NCBI RefSeq assembly: GCF_013607875.1
Contig: NZ_VDES01000003.1
Location: forward strand, 277,819 to 341,818
Length of the DNA: 64,000 nucleotides
Direction of reading: 5' to 3'
Origin: Blastomonas ursincola
GTDB taxonomy: Bacteria > Pseudomonadota > Alphaproteobacteria > Sphingomonadales > Sphingomonadaceae
Shown: positions 31,123 to 40,506 of the stretch, piece after piece
Numbering within the stretch: the first letter of the stretch is position 1
Layout: the number at the start of each line of letters is the position of its first letter
The notes under the pieces: generated by a model
The model's database searches: none
Told to the model about the DNA's origin: nothing
Seen by the model: the letters and a program-made list of their open reading frames with translations, nothing else
Position numbers and translations under genes: made by a program

Positions 31123-31712
31123 GGCAGAACTCTCTCGTTGGTCGGCAGCAGGACCTGCTGCTCGGTAATCACCGCGTCGAGCGGCATGTCGTGATCGTCG
31201 GTCGGGACGCGCTCGGCCTGCTGCACGGTCCAGCCCAGACCGATTCGGCGGGTAGCCGGATGCTGGGCGCACCAGCCATCATAATGCCCGCCGCCCTGGC
31301 CCAGCCGGTTCAGCGAGGCATCAAAGGCGACTAGGGGCATGAACAGTGCATCGGGCACCACTTGGGGCATCGCCATATGCGGCTGCGGCCCCCAAGGGCC
31401 TTTTTCGAGCGTTTCTTCGGACCCGGTCCACAGCCTGAAGGCCAGCGGACCTGCATGCTCGCGCGTCCAGGGCAGGGCGATCATCTTGCCAATGTCGAGA
31501 AGATGCATCGCATAACGCGTCGTCGGCACCTCGCCCGGCACGGCATGGTACAGGCCGACGATCTCGGCGCTCTCGATGAGCGGCAGGATCGCGCGCGGCG
31601 GGCGGCCGAAGATCAGCGCGCGGTGCGCCTGCGGCAAGGCCTGCCAATGGTCGAGTCGCGCGGCGCGCATGGCCCGCCGCATTTCGCGCTTCTGGCTGAT
31701 GATATCGGTCAA
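31119..31712 (-). CDS. 5-formyltetrahydrofolate cyclo-ligase
   Basis: An enzyme of about 197 residues that converts 5-formyl-THF to methenyl-THF with ATP. The N-terminal KREMRRAMRAAR segment, PLVAFDASLNRLGQGGGHYD (metal/folate motif) and a C-terminal IGLGWTVQQ are typical. No ATG precedes the conserved N-terminus; TTG 31712 is chosen (then Thr-Asp-Ile), with TTG 31724 as an alternative, and neither has a clear ribosome site. It is the last part of the zapA-6S RNA-5-FCL arrangement known from many proteobacteria. Confidence 0.88.
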   Translation of the reverse strand: MTDIISQKREMRRAMRAARLDHWQALPQAHRALIFGRPPRAILPLIESAEIVGLYHAVPGEVPTTRYAMHLLDIGKMIALPWTREHAGPLAFRLWTGSEETLEKGPWGPQPHMAMPQVVPDALFMPLVAFDASLNRLGQGGGHYDGWCAQHPATRRIGLGWTVQQAERVPTDDHDMPLDAVITEQQVLLPTNERVLP

Positions 31713-31761
31713 GCGCGCACCCAATGGTCAGGAAGGGAAGGGGGACCCGCCTCCGGGCCAT

Positions 31762-31921
31762 GGTTGGAACCGCCTTGGCCGTTTGCTGGAATATCCTCTG
31801 ACGCCAGTAACGTCAGGTGGGCGCCGTGTGCCTCTGGCCGGAGCCAGGACAGGGACAGCTCCCTTGAAAGATGTATCGCCTCAGGGATGTTCTCTGCAGC
31901 TCGTACCAGGCAGTCCCAGGT
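31762..31921 (-). ncRNA. ssrS: 6S RNA
   Basis: It lies in the 200-bp spacer between zapA and the 5-FCL gene, the classic position of 6S RNA. On the minus strand the ends close with an 11-bp stem: TGGGACTGCCT (31908-31918) pairs with AGGCGGTTCCA (31765-31775) using G-U pairs. Inside, CCCTGAGGCGATA resembles the corresponding E. coli 6S segment CCCTGAGCCGATA. 6S RNA binds the housekeeping RNA polymerase as an open-promoter mimic. Exact ends are estimates. Confidence 0.82.
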
Positions 31922-31927
31922 AGAGAT

Positions 31928-32314
31928 TTAGGACGCGGCGCCCTGGTTCTCAAGTCCCGCTGCCAGATTCTCGATCCGTCTGGCCAGCTTCTCGATCGCA
32001 CGTGCGGCCAGCTCGGTGTCGTTGTCGTGCGCCAGCAGGTCGCCCTGCTGCGGCGGGGCGGGCTCCGCCTTGACCTTTTCCGCCGCCTTGGCCGCGAGCG
32101 CTTCTGCGGCCCGGTCCTGGGTCTCGGCAAGTTCATCGGCGAGCAGCAGCCCGGCAAACAGCAGGGCGCGGGTCTCGGTCAGTCCGCCAGAGGCACTGGC
32201 CTTGCGCGCCGCAGTGTCGAGCATCGTGCCCAGCCGCGCCAGATGCTGTTCCTCGCCGGGCTGGCAGGTGACGCTGTAGATTCGTCCGCCGATGGTCAGG
32301 CGCATATCGGGCAT
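31928..32314 (-). CDS. zapA: Cell division protein ZapA
   Basis: A FtsZ-ring-associated protein of 128 residues. The N-terminal beta region (MRLTIGGRIYSVTCQPGEEQHL) is the ZapA signature, followed by a long helix and an Ala/Glu-rich C-terminal coiled coil (about 65-125), longer than in E. coli ZapA. It crosslinks FtsZ protofilaments at mid-cell. GGAG nine bases before ATG 32314 supports the start. The stop lies seven bases before the 6S RNA region. Confidence 0.9.
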   Translation of the reverse strand: MPDMRLTIGGRIYSVTCQPGEEQHLARLGTMLDTAARKASASGGLTETRALLFAGLLLADELAETQDRAAEALAAKAAEKVKAEPAPPQQGDLLAHDNDTELAARAIEKLARRIENLAAGLENQGAAS

Positions 32315-32319
32315 GGTAC

Positions 32320-32526
32320 TTACTCCGCCTTGGCCAGCAGGGCGTCGATCCCGGCCAGCGCTTCGGCAGCGGCGGCCTTGAGCACCGCGTGGCGCTCCAG
32401 CAACTCGTCGCTGGCGGCAATGGTGTGCGACTGCAGATTTTCGGCAAGGCCGACATGCGCCGATTCCAGCCGTGACAATGCTCGCTCCAATTGTCCGATA
32501 GCCAGGATAAGTCGTTCATTTGCCAT
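32320..32526 (-). CDS. Small coiled-coil protein next to zapA
   Basis: A protein of 68 residues, almost entirely helical with a heptad-like pattern (LILAIGQLERALSRLESA ... LKAAAAEALAGIDALLAK). No named family is recognised with certainty. It ends five bases before zapA, in the same operon, so a role in division or as a ZapA partner is a context-based guess. Confidence 0.75.
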   Translation of the reverse strand: MANERLILAIGQLERALSRLESAHVGLAENLQSHTIAASDELLERHAVLKAAAAEALAGIDALLAKAE

Positions 32527-32649
32527 GGAATGAGCTTATCAACAAATGGCGCAAAATCAACTTTCGGACAAAGTGAGGCTTTTGCGGAACTTGACGCGGT
32601 GCACCATGGACACCAAAGGGTGACGCCAAAGCCGACTCGGCCTGCGCGG

Positions 32650-32661
32650 TTGCATATGCAA
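32650..32661. promoter_or_regulatory. Palindrome TTGCATATGCAA upstream of tkt
   Basis: A perfect 12-bp palindrome 64 bases before the transketolase start. It may be an operator for the glycolytic gene cluster. No regulator is encoded nearby, and one palindrome can arise by chance. Confidence 0.3.
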
Positions 32662-32724
32662 AATCCTGTTTTGGCGCAGGCATCTAGGCTCTGATCGAGG
32701 ATCAGCAGGGAGTTTCAAGGGGCG

Positions 32725-34698
32725 ATGTCCGTTCAGTTTCAAGATCTCGCCAATGCCATTCGCGCCTTGTCGATGGATGCGGTTCAGGCTGCGAATAGCG
32801 GCCATCCGGGTATGCCGATGGGCATGGCCGATGTCGCCACGGTGCTGTTTGGCGAGTATCTCAAGTTCGATGCCAGCGCGCCCGACTGGGCCGATCGCGA
32901 TCGTTTCGTGCTTTCTGCCGGACACGGATCGATGCTGATCTATTCGCTGCTGCACCTGACAGGCTATGCGCGCCCGACGATCGAGGACATTCGTAACTTC
33001 CGCCAGCTGCACAGCCCGTGCGCCGGTCACCCGGAGAATTTCGAACTGCCGGGTGTCGAGTGCACCACCGGACCGCTGGGCCAGGGCCTCGCGATGGCGG
33101 TCGGCATGGCAATGGCCGAGCGGCACCTGAACGCCGAATTTGGCGACGAACTGGTCAGCCACCGCACATGGGTAATCGCTGGCGACGGATGTCTGATGGA
33201 AGGCATCAACCACGAGGCGGTAGGCCTTGCCGGGCATCTCAAGCTCGGTCAGCTCAACGTTCTGTGGGATGACAACCGCATCACCATCGATGGCGCGACC
33301 GATCTGTCGACCAGCGAGGACATCCGCGCGCGCCATGCCGCCGCTGGCTGGCACGTCGTCGATTGCGACGGCCACGATCCCGAATCGATCCGCGCCGCGC
33401 TTGACGCCGCAGTAGCCGATCCGCGCCCGTCGCTGATCGCCTGCGCGACCGTGATCGGCAAGGGTGCGCCTAACAAGCAGGGGACTTCTGCAACGCACGG
33501 ATCACCGTTGGGCGCTGCCGAAGTCGATGCCGCGCGCGCTACGCTGGGCTGGCAGCACGCGCCTTTCGTGGTGCCCGACGACATCCGCGCTGCCTGGACC
33601 GCCTTCGGCCAGCGCGGCGCTGCCGAACATGCCGCCTGGGCCGATCGTCTGGCCGCGTCGGACAAGGCCGCCGAATTCAAGCGCCGCATGGCCGGCGAAC
33701 TGCCCGCCGGGTTCAGCCTGTCGCAGCATGTCGCGAGCCTGCTCGCCGAGCCGCAGAAGGTCGCGACCCGCAAGGCATCGGAACTCGCGCTCGAAGCGAT
33801 CAACCCGCGGCTGCCCGAAACCATCGGCGGATCGGCCGACCTTACCGGATCGAACAACACCAAGACCGCCGGTCTCGGCGTGTTCAATTCGGCCAATTAT
33901 GGCGGCCGCTACGTCAATTACGGCATCCGCGAATTCGGTATGGCCGCCGCGATGAACGGCCTGGCGCTGCACGGCGGCGTGATCCCCTATGGCGGCACCT
34001 TCCTGGTGTTCGCCGATTATGCCCGCGCCGCGATCCGCCTGTCTGCTTTGCAGCGTCAGCGGGTTGTCTATGTGATGACGCATGACAGCATCGGCCTCGG
34101 TGAAGATGGCCCGACCCATCAGCCGGTCGAGCACGTCATGAGCCTGCGCATGATGCCCAATCTGCTGACCTTCCGCCCCGGCGACGCGGTGGAAACGGCG
34201 GAGTGCTGGGAACTCGCGCTGCAGGCCCAGTCCACCCCGACCGTGCTCGCGTTGACCCGCCAGAACCTGCCGCAGTTCCGCCGTGTCGAGGCCGAGGGCA
34301 ACCAGTGCGCGCGCGGCGCCTATCGCATCAAGACCGCCGGCAACAAGCGCCAGGTGGTGCTGATCGGCACCGGTTCGGAAGTCTCGCTGGCGCTTGCCGT
34401 CGCAGACCAGCTTGAAGCTGCTGGCATCGGTGCGGATGTCGTTTCGATGCCGTGCTGGTCGCTGTTCGACGCGCAGCCCGAAAGCTACCGCGCCGATCTG
34501 CTTCCCGCCGATGTTCTCAAGGTCTCGATGGAAGCTGGCGTGACCTTTGGCTGGGAACGCTATGTCGGCCGTGATGGCCTCGCCTTCGGGATCGACAGCT
34601 TCGGCGCATCGGCGCCGGCAGAGGCGCTGTTTGACCATTTTGGCCTTACGCCTGACAAGATCACTCCCGCCGTGCGCGCCGCACTGGGGCAGGGTTGA
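32725..34698 (+). CDS. tkt: Transketolase
   Basis: A thiamine-diphosphate enzyme of 657 residues that moves two-carbon units between sugar phosphates (pentose phosphate pathway). GHGSMLIYSLLHLTGY, the cofactor motif GDGCLMEGINHEA...LWDDN, HGSPLG and the pyrimidine-domain EDGPTHQPVEH are visible. It leads a cluster tkt-gap-pgk-fba-thiE on one strand. The first downstream gap is only 47 bp, so joint transcription is likely. AGGGG before ATG 32725 serves as ribosome site. Confidence 0.95.
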   Translation: MSVQFQDLANAIRALSMDAVQAANSGHPGMPMGMADVATVLFGEYLKFDASAPDWADRDRFVLSAGHGSMLIYSLLHLTGYARPTIEDIRNFRQLHSPCAGHPENFELPGVECTTGPLGQGLAMAVGMAMAERHLNAEFGDELVSHRTWVIAGDGCLMEGINHEAVGLAGHLKLGQLNVLWDDNRITIDGATDLSTSEDIRARHAAAGWHVVDCDGHDPESIRAALDAAVADPRPSLIACATVIGKGAPNKQGTSATHGSPLGAAEVDAARATLGWQHAPFVVPDDIRAAWTAFGQRGAAEHAAWADRLAASDKAAEFKRRMAGELPAGFSLSQHVASLLAEPQKVATRKASELALEAINPRLPETIGGSADLTGSNNTKTAGLGVFNSANYGGRYVNYGIREFGMAAAMNGLALHGGVIPYGGTFLVFADYARAAIRLSALQRQRVVYVMTHDSIGLGEDGPTHQPVEHVMSLRMMPNLLTFRPGDAVETAECWELALQAQSTPTVLALTRQNLPQFRRVEAEGNQCARGAYRIKTAGNKRQVVLIGTGSEVSLALAVADQLEAAGIGADVVSMPCWSLFDAQPESYRADLLPADVLKVSMEAGVTFGWERYVGRDGLAFGIDSFGASAPAEALFDHFGLTPDKITPAVRAALGQG

Positions 34699-34745
34699 AC
34701 TGGGTCTGACCCCAAACACAACGAATTGTAAGCAGGAGAATTCCC

Positions 34746-35753
34746 ATGGCAGTCAAGGTTGCAATCAACGGTTTTGGCCGCATCGGCCGTCTGGTCGCGC
34801 GCGCGATCCTGGAGCGCACCGACCATGACCTCGAGCTGGTCGCGATCAACGATCTGGGCGATGCCAAGGCCAATGCCCTTCTGTTCAAGCGCGACAGCGT
34901 CCATGGCGCGTTCCCGGGCACGGTGAGCGCCGAAGGCGACAGCATGATCGTCAACGGCAAGGCGATCAAGGTGACCGCCGAGCGCGACCCCGCCAAGCTG
35001 CCGCATGGCGAGATGGGCGTCGACATTGCGCTCGAATGCACCGGCTTCTTCGCAGACAAGGCCAAGGCCAGCGCGCACCTCACCGCAGGTGCCAAGCGCG
35101 TGCTGATATCTGCCCCCGCCACCGGCGCCGACAAGACCATCGTCTATGGCGTCAACCATGACGTGCTGACCGCCGATGATCTGGTCGTCTCGAACGCCAG
35201 CTGCACCACCAACTGCCTTGCGCCGATGGCCAAGGTGCTCAACGATCTGGTCGGCATCGAGCGCGGCCTGATGACGACGGTGCACAGCTATACCAACGAC
35301 CAGAAGATTCTCGACCAGATCCATGGCGACATGCGCCGTGCACGCGCCGCTGCGATGTCGATGATCCCGACCACCACCGGTGCGGCTCGTGCGGTCGGCC
35401 TGGTGCTGCCCGAGCTCAAGGGCAAGCTCGACGGCTCGGCGATCCGCGTGCCGACGCCAAATGTCAGCCTGGTCGACCTGACCTTCACCCCGGGCCGCGA
35501 CACCACGGTCGAGGAAATCAACGGCGCGCTCAAGGCTGCCGCCGAGGGCCCGCTCAAGGGCGTGCTGGCCTATACCGACGAGCCGCTCGTCTCGATCGAC
35601 TTCAACCACGATCCGGCGAGCTCGACCATTGACAGCCTGGAAACCGCGGTGATCGACGGCAAGCTCGTCCGCGTGATCAGCTGGTACGACAATGAATGGG
35701 GCTTCTCCAACCGCATGGTCGATACCGCAGGCGTCATCGCCGGGTTGATTTGA
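34746..35753 (+). CDS. gap: Type I glyceraldehyde-3-phosphate dehydrogenase
   Basis: A GAPDH of 335 residues with an NAD-binding N-terminus ([14 protein letters not shown]), active-site Cys153 in [11 protein letters not shown], and the C-terminal [13 protein letters not shown]. It oxidises glyceraldehyde-3-phosphate in glycolysis or runs in reverse in gluconeogenesis. An AGGAG site eight bases before ATG 34746 supports the start. Confidence 0.96.
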   Translation: MAVKVAINGFGRIGRLVARAILERTDHDLELVAINDLGDAKANALLFKRDSVHGAFPGTVSAEGDSMIVNGKAIKVTAERDPAKLPHGEMGVDIALECTGFFADKAKASAHLTAGAKRVLISAPATGADKTIVYGVNHDVLTADDLVVSNASCTTNCLAPMAKVLNDLVGIERGLMTTVHSYTNDQKILDQIHGDMRRARAAAMSMIPTTTGAARAVGLVLPELKGKLDGSAIRVPTPNVSLVDLTFTPGRDTTVEEINGALKAAAEGPLKGVLAYTDEPLVSIDFNHDPASSTIDSLETAVIDGKLVRVISWYDNEWGFSNRMVDTAGVIAGLI

Positions 35754-35788
35754 TCGCGGCAGACAAGACAAGGAGAGGACGCCAGCGC

Positions 35789-36979
35789 ATGTTCAAGACC
35801 CTCGATGACCTGATTGCCGACCGCCACGGACTGGCGGGCAAGCCCGTCCTGGTTCGCGAAGACTTGAATGTGCCGATCCACAAAGGCCGGGTGTCCGATG
35901 ACACCCGGCTGCGGGCGGCGATGCCGACGCTGGCGGAACTTGCCGATCATGGCGCCAAGGTGCTGGTGCTTGCGCATTTCGGCCGCCCCAAGGGCAAGGT
36001 CGATCCCGAGTTGACGCTGCGCCCGATCGCGCATGCGCTGTCCGAGGTGATGGGCCGTCCGGTCGGCTTTCTCGAATCGCCCGATCGCCACGCGATCGAC
36101 GTGCTCGATCCCGGCAGCATCACCGTGCTGGAGAACAGCCGCTTCTTCCCCGGCGAGGAGAAGAACGATCCCGTGCTGGCGAAGCAGATCGCCTCGCTCG
36201 GCGATTTCTATGTCAACGATGCCTTTTCCGCCGCGCACCGCGCGCATGTGACCACCGAAGGCCTGGCGCATGTGCTGCCCGCCTTTGCCGGTCGGCAGAT
36301 GGAAGCGGAACTGAAGGCATTGGAAGCGGCGCTCGGCAAGCCCGAGCATCCGGTCGCGGCGGTGGTCGGTGGCTCCAAGGTCTCGACCAAGCTCGACGTG
36401 CTGACCAACCTGGTCGGCAAGGTCGATCATCTGATCATCGGCGGCGGCATGGCCAACACCTTCCTCGCCGCGCGCGGGGTCGATGTCGGCAAGTCGCTGT
36501 GCGAGCACGACCTGGCTGATACCGCCAATGCCATTCTCGATGCCGCCGACGCGGCAGGCTGCACCGTGCATCTACCCTATGACGTGGTGGTGGCGAAGGA
36601 ATTCGGCGCGAACGTGCCGTGCCGCACCGCCAATGTGCACGAGGTCGAGGCCGACGAGATGATCCTCGATGTCGGCGCAGCGGCGGTCGAGGCGCTGTCC
36701 GACGTGCTCAAGACCTGCCGGACCTTGGTTTGGAACGGCCCGCTCGGCGCATTCGAATATCCGCCGTTCGACACCGCGACCGTGGCCCTCGCACGCACCG
36801 CAGCCGCGCTCACCCGCGAGGGCACACTGGTCTCGGTCGCGGGTGGCGGCGATACCGTAGCCGCGCTCAACCATGCCGGCGCAGCGGACGATTTCTCTTT
36901 TGTTTCAACCGCAGGCGGCGCTTTCCTCGAATGGATGGAAGGCAAGGAGCTGCCCGGTGTCAAGGCGCTAGAAAGCTGA
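35789..36979 (+). CDS. pgk: Phosphoglycerate kinase
   Basis: A PGK of 396 residues, which transfers phosphate from 1,3-bisphosphoglycerate to [55 protein letters not shown] and [12 protein letters not shown] are the family blocks. AAGGAGAGG before ATG 35789 supports the start; the open frame further upstream lies in gap. In line with gap, 35 bp apart. Confidence 0.96.
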   Translation: MFKTLDDLIADRHGLAGKPVLVREDLNVPIHKGRVSDDTRLRAAMPTLAELADHGAKVLVLAHFGRPKGKVDPELTLRPIAHALSEVMGRPVGFLESPDRHAIDVLDPGSITVLENSRFFPGEEKNDPVLAKQIASLGDFYVNDAFSAAHRAHVTTEGLAHVLPAFAGRQMEAELKALEAALGKPEHPVAAVVGGSKVSTKLDVLTNLVGKVDHLIIGGGMANTFLAARGVDVGKSLCEHDLADTANAILDAADAAGCTVHLPYDVVVAKEFGANVPCRTANVHEVEADEMILDVGAAAVEALSDVLKTCRTLVWNGPLGAFEYPPFDTATVALARTAAALTREGTLVSVAGGGDTVAALNHAGAADDFSFVSTAGGAFLEWMEGKELPGVKALES

Positions 36980-37031
36980 GCGCCGATCGGCAACAATCAA
37001 CCAATAAGCCTAAAATCAGGGAAGAGTGACA

Positions 37032-37931
37032 ATGACCGACACCGCCGTTTTCAACGAGATGCTGGCCAAGATCGAATCGGGTCAGGGTTTCATCGCCGCG
37101 CTCGATCAGAGCGGTGGTTCGACGCCCAAGGCGCTCAAGGGCTATGGGATCGAGGACGGCGCCTGGGCCAATGACGAGGAAATGTTCGCGCTGATCCACG
37201 GGATGCGCAGCCGCATCGTCACCTCGCCCTGCTTCAACGGCGACAAGGTGATTGGCGCGATCCTGTTCGAACGCACCATGGACGGCGAGGCGGGCGGCAA
37301 GCCGGTCCCCGCTTTGCTGTGGGAGCGCGGCGTGGTGCCCTTCCTCAAGGTCGACAAGGGCCTGGAAGACGAAGCGGACGGCGTCCAGCTGATGAAGCCG
37401 ATCGGCGGTCTGGGTGACCTGCTCGAACGCGCCAAGGGCCTCGGCATTTTCGGCACCAAGATGCGCTCGGTGATCAACTCGGCATCGGAAAGCGGCATCG
37501 CGGCGATCGTTAGCCAACAGTTCGAGGTCGCGGGCGAGATTCTCGACCATGGCCTGATCCCGATCATCGAGCCCGAAGTGAACATCAAGAGCGAAACGCG
37601 TGCTCAGTGCGACGCGATCCTCAACGCCGAGCTCAAGAAGGCGCTTGATGCGCTGCCCGAAGGCCGCCGCGTGATGCTCAAGCTCTCGCTGCCGGCTGAG
37701 CCCGGCCTGTTCGCCGATCTGGTGGCGCACCCGGCGGTGATCCGCGTCGTCGCGCTGTCGGGCGGGTTCAGCCGCGCCGAGGCCTGTGTCGAGCTCGCCA
37801 AGAATCCCGGCGTGATCGCCAGCTTCTCGCGCGCGCTGCTCAACGATCTCAAGCACCAGATGACCGACGAGGAATTTGATGCCTCGCTGGGCGGTGCGAT
37901 CGACGAGATCCACGCCGCATCGGTGGCCTGA
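37032..37931 (+). CDS. Class I fructose-bisphosphate aldolase
   Basis: A bacterial class I (Schiff-base) aldolase of 299 residues. The N-terminus GFIAALDQSGGSTPKALKGYG, FERTMDG, KVDKGL, EPEVNIKSETR and MLKLSLPAEPG are characteristic. It splits fructose-1,6-bisphosphate. ATG 37032 is chosen over an in-frame GTG at 37026, with a GGAAGAG site before it. Fourth gene of the carbon-metabolism cluster, 52 bp after pgk. Confidence 0.92.
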   Translation: MTDTAVFNEMLAKIESGQGFIAALDQSGGSTPKALKGYGIEDGAWANDEEMFALIHGMRSRIVTSPCFNGDKVIGAILFERTMDGEAGGKPVPALLWERGVVPFLKVDKGLEDEADGVQLMKPIGGLGDLLERAKGLGIFGTKMRSVINSASESGIAAIVSQQFEVAGEILDHGLIPIIEPEVNIKSETRAQCDAILNAELKKALDALPEGRRVMLKLSLPAEPGLFADLVAHPAVIRVVALSGGFSRAEACVELAKNPGVIASFSRALLNDLKHQMTDEEFDASLGGAIDEIHAASVA

Positions 37932-37935
37932 TGCC

Positions 37936-38583
37936 ATGACTGACCCCGGTTGCCAGCTCTATCTGATCTCCCCGCTCGATGTCGGGGGGGATTTTCCGGA
38001 TCGGCTGCGCGCCGCCCTGGAGGCGGGCCCGGTGGCGGCGTTCCAGTTCCGCGTCAAGGATATCGACCAGCACGCTGCGGCCAGGCTCGCCGCGCCGCTC
38101 CAGGCGATCTGCGTCGAGCATGACTGCGCGTTCATCGTCAATGACAGCATCGCGCTCGCCAAGCGACTTGGCGCAGACGGCGTGCATCTGGGGCAGGGCG
38201 ATGGCGACCCGCGCGAGGCACGTGATGTGCTGGGTCGCGATGCGCAGATCGGCGTGACCTGTCATAACAGCCGCCATCTCGCGCTCGAGGCTGGCGAGGC
38301 GGGGGCGGACTATGTCGCCTTCGGCGCCTTCTATCCCAGTGAAACGAAGCAGGCCAAATACCAGGCCGAGCCCGAGATCCTGAGCTGGTGGTCTTCAATG
38401 ATGGAACTGCCCTGTGTCGCGATCGGCGGGATTACCACGGCGAATGCCGTACCGCTGGTGCAGGCGGGGGCGGATTTTCTGGCGGTATCAGGTGGGGTGT
38501 GGAGCCACCAGGATGGCCCGGCCTCAGCCGTGCGAGAGTTCCTTGCGATCATGGCCGAACACCGCCGTACAGACGCGGCCTGA
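37936..38583 (+). CDS. thiE: Thiamine phosphate synthase family protein
   Basis: A ThiE/TenI-type barrel of 215 residues. The blocks FQFRVKD, FIVNDSIALAKRLGADGVHLGQGD, GVTCHNSRHLALEAGEAGADYVAFGAFYP (phosphate loop) and AIGGI agree. ThiE joins thiazole and pyrimidine phosphates to give thiamine phosphate. It starts five bases after the aldolase stop. Its product is the precursor of the cofactor used by transketolase at the head of the cluster, a plausible reason for the link. TenI-like function cannot be excluded. Confidence 0.85.
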   Translation: MTDPGCQLYLISPLDVGGDFPDRLRAALEAGPVAAFQFRVKDIDQHAAARLAAPLQAICVEHDCAFIVNDSIALAKRLGADGVHLGQGDGDPREARDVLGRDAQIGVTCHNSRHLALEAGEAGADYVAFGAFYPSETKQAKYQAEPEILSWWSSMMELPCVAIGGITTANAVPLVQAGADFLAVSGGVWSHQDGPASAVREFLAIMAEHRRTDAA

Positions 38584-38736
38584 GCTTTCCAACCGGGTCA
38601 GATAGCTAACAAAATCTGCCTCGAATTCCTCGACATCGGGCGTCCCTTCACCACGCCCCGAATGCGCCGAGGCAATCTCGTTGCGGGTGCGGCCGAAAAT
38701 GCCGGCGGCGGGTGTCTTGATGCTGAACAAAGGCAT
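38524..38736 (-). CDS. Possible small protein antisense to the thiE end
   Basis: An open frame of 70 codons from ATG 38736 whose last 60 bases overlap the 3' end of thiE on the opposite strand. The translation (MPLFSIKTPAAGIFGRTRNE, then an acidic middle and SYLTRLESSGRVCTAVFG) looks protein-like, but no family is recognised and the ribosome site is weak. If it is not real, 38584-38987 is a 404-bp gene-free stretch holding the efp promoter and a TGACGTCA palindrome (38835-38842). Confidence 0.4.
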   Translation of the reverse strand: MPLFSIKTPAAGIFGRTRNEIASAHSGRGEGTPDVEEFEADFVSYLTRLESSGRVCTAVFGHDRKELSHG

Positions 38737-38987
38737 GGTCGTCTGGTCCAATCCCCGGCGGCTTCATAGCAGCTTTGGGGCTCTCGTTGCTATACTATCT
38801 GCGATCTGCGTTAGATAGGAAGAAACCGTCATCTTGACGTCATATCGACAGGGATGCGTCTCCGCACGACCGATGCGATCTGTCCGCACTGATCGTATGC
38901 AAACGCGAGCCAAAGCGCTTGCCATGCCCGCATCATGCGCCTAGAGGGCCTGTCCATTCCCTGAAATCCAACGGAAACGAGCCTCGC

Positions 38988-39551
38988 ATGAAGATCAGCG
39001 GTGTCGATATTCGCCCCGGTAACATTCTGGAACATGAAGGTGGCATCTGGAAGGTTGCCAAGATTCAGCACACCCAGCCCGGCAAGGGCGGTGCCTTCAT
39101 GCAGGTCGAGATGAAGAATCTCGAGGACGGCCGCAAGACCAACATCCGTTATCGCAGCGCCGACACGGTCGAGAAGGTCCGGCTCGATACCAAGGATTTC
39201 CAGTTCCTGTTCGCCGATGGCGACGATTATGTCTTCATGGACCAGGAAACCTACGACCAGATCACCATTGCAGCCAAGTTGCTGGGTGATGAAGCCGCGT
39301 TCCTGCAGGATGGGATGCAGGTCACGCTCGAGCTCTATGACGAGCGCCCGATCTCGGTTCAGCTGCCCGATACGATCGAAGCGACAATCGTCGAGGCCGA
39401 TGCGGTGGTGAAGGGGCAGACGGCCTCGTCGAGCTACAAGCCTGCGATCCTCGACAATGGCGTGCGCGTCATGGTGCCGCCGCATATCAGCAGCGGTACG
39501 CGCATTGTCGTCGACGTTTACGCCAAGGAATATGTCCGCAAGGCGGACTGA
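38988..39551 (+). CDS. efp: Translation elongation factor P
   Basis: An EF-P of 187 residues, which relieves ribosome stalling at polyproline. The three-domain pattern is intact: KOW-like N-terminus ([21 protein letters not shown]), the loop QPGKGGAF with the potentially modified Lys33, and the C-terminal OB domain ending [19 protein letters not shown] 38988 is the conserved start. No modification enzyme gene is in the window. Confidence 0.96.
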   Translation: MKISGVDIRPGNILEHEGGIWKVAKIQHTQPGKGGAFMQVEMKNLEDGRKTNIRYRSADTVEKVRLDTKDFQFLFADGDDYVFMDQETYDQITIAAKLLGDEAAFLQDGMQVTLELYDERPISVQLPDTIEATIVEADAVVKGQTASSSYKPAILDNGVRVMVPPHISSGTRIVVDVYAKEYVRKAD

Positions 39552-39565
39552 TCGGACCTGTATTC

Positions 39566-40384
39566 ATGCCTGCCATTTCAGCCATCATCCGTGTCATGGA
39601 AAGCGCCGCGCGCAAGGCCGGCGGCCGCCTGCGGCGTGACTTTGGCGAGGTGGAGCATCTCCAGGTCTCGAAAAAGGGCCCGGCGGATTTCGTGTCCAAG
39701 GCCGACCAGCATGCCGAACGCGTGCTCTATGACGAACTGAGCAAGGCGCGTCCGGGCTGGGGTTTCCTGCTCGAAGAGGGCGGTGACATCCCCGCCGAGC
39801 CCGGCAAGCCGCGGTTCATCATCGATCCGCTCGACGGCACCAGCAACTTCCTGCACGGCATTCCGCATTTTGCGATCTCGATCGCAGTCCAGGAACCGGC
39901 GCTCGACGGCAAGGGCTGGGGCGAGATCAGCGCAGCGCTGATCTATCAGCCGGTCACGGACGAAAGCTATTGGGCCGAAAAGTCGCGCGGTGCGTGGCTG
40001 CACGATCGCCGTCTGCGCGTGTCGGGCCGCCGCAATCTGAGCGAGGCGCTGATCGCCACGGGTATCCCGTTCCTCGGCCATGGCGACATGGCGGAATGGA
40101 CGCGCATCTTCGGCGCGATTGCACCTGAAGTGGCAGGCATCCGGCGCTTTGGCGCCGCCTCGCTCGATCTTGCCTGGCTCGCCGCCGGCAAGTTCGACGG
40201 CTTCTGGGAAAGCGGTCTCAAGCCGTGGGACGTCGCTGCCGGCATATTGCTGGTGCGCGAAGCGGGCGGTTTCGTCACCGACTTCCGCGGCGGCAGCCAG
40301 CCGATGGAACGCCAGCAGGTGATTGCAGGCAACGACGCGCTGCATTCGCGCCTGCACAAGCTGCTGGTCGGCGCGCTGCGCTGA
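39566..40384 (+). CDS. suhB: Inositol-1-monophosphatase SuhB
   Basis: A phosphatase of 272 residues of the IMPase family. EEGGDIPAEPGKPRFIIDPLDGTSNFLHGIPHF (cited here by parts: EEGG, DPLDGTSNFLHG) holds the metal ligands, and SGLKPWDVAAG the final Asp. E. coli SuhB also assists rRNA antitermination. It begins 14 bp after efp, and the efp-suhB order is common in alphaproteobacteria. It differs clearly from the other family member at 11435-12229. Confidence 0.88.
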   Translation: MPAISAIIRVMESAARKAGGRLRRDFGEVEHLQVSKKGPADFVSKADQHAERVLYDELSKARPGWGFLLEEGGDIPAEPGKPRFIIDPLDGTSNFLHGIPHFAISIAVQEPALDGKGWGEISAALIYQPVTDESYWAEKSRGAWLHDRRLRVSGRRNLSEALIATGIPFLGHGDMAEWTRIFGAIAPEVAGIRRFGAASLDLAWLAAGKFDGFWESGLKPWDVAAGILLVREAGGFVTDFRGGSQPMERQQVIAGNDALHSRLHKLLVGALR

Positions 40385-40406
40385 GCCTTCCCTGCAGGCA
40401 GTTTCC

Positions 40407-40489
40407 CGTCATTCCCGCCAACGCGGGAATCCCGCTATTGAATCCGACCGGGTGATAGTAGTGGGCCCCCCGCTTTCGCGGGGGTGACG
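40407..40489 (-). repeat. 83-bp two-hairpin dispersed element, copy 2 (inverted)
   Basis: The reverse complement begins CGTCACCCCCGCGAAAGC and ends GCGGGAATGACG, matching copy 1 at 28788-28870 over roughly 27 bases at one end and 29 at the other with few differences; the middle is unrelated but of equal length. It lies between the convergent suhB and the YbjN-like gene. Confidence 0.85.
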
Positions 40490-40506
40490 GGTCAGAGCAG
40501 TCCGAA

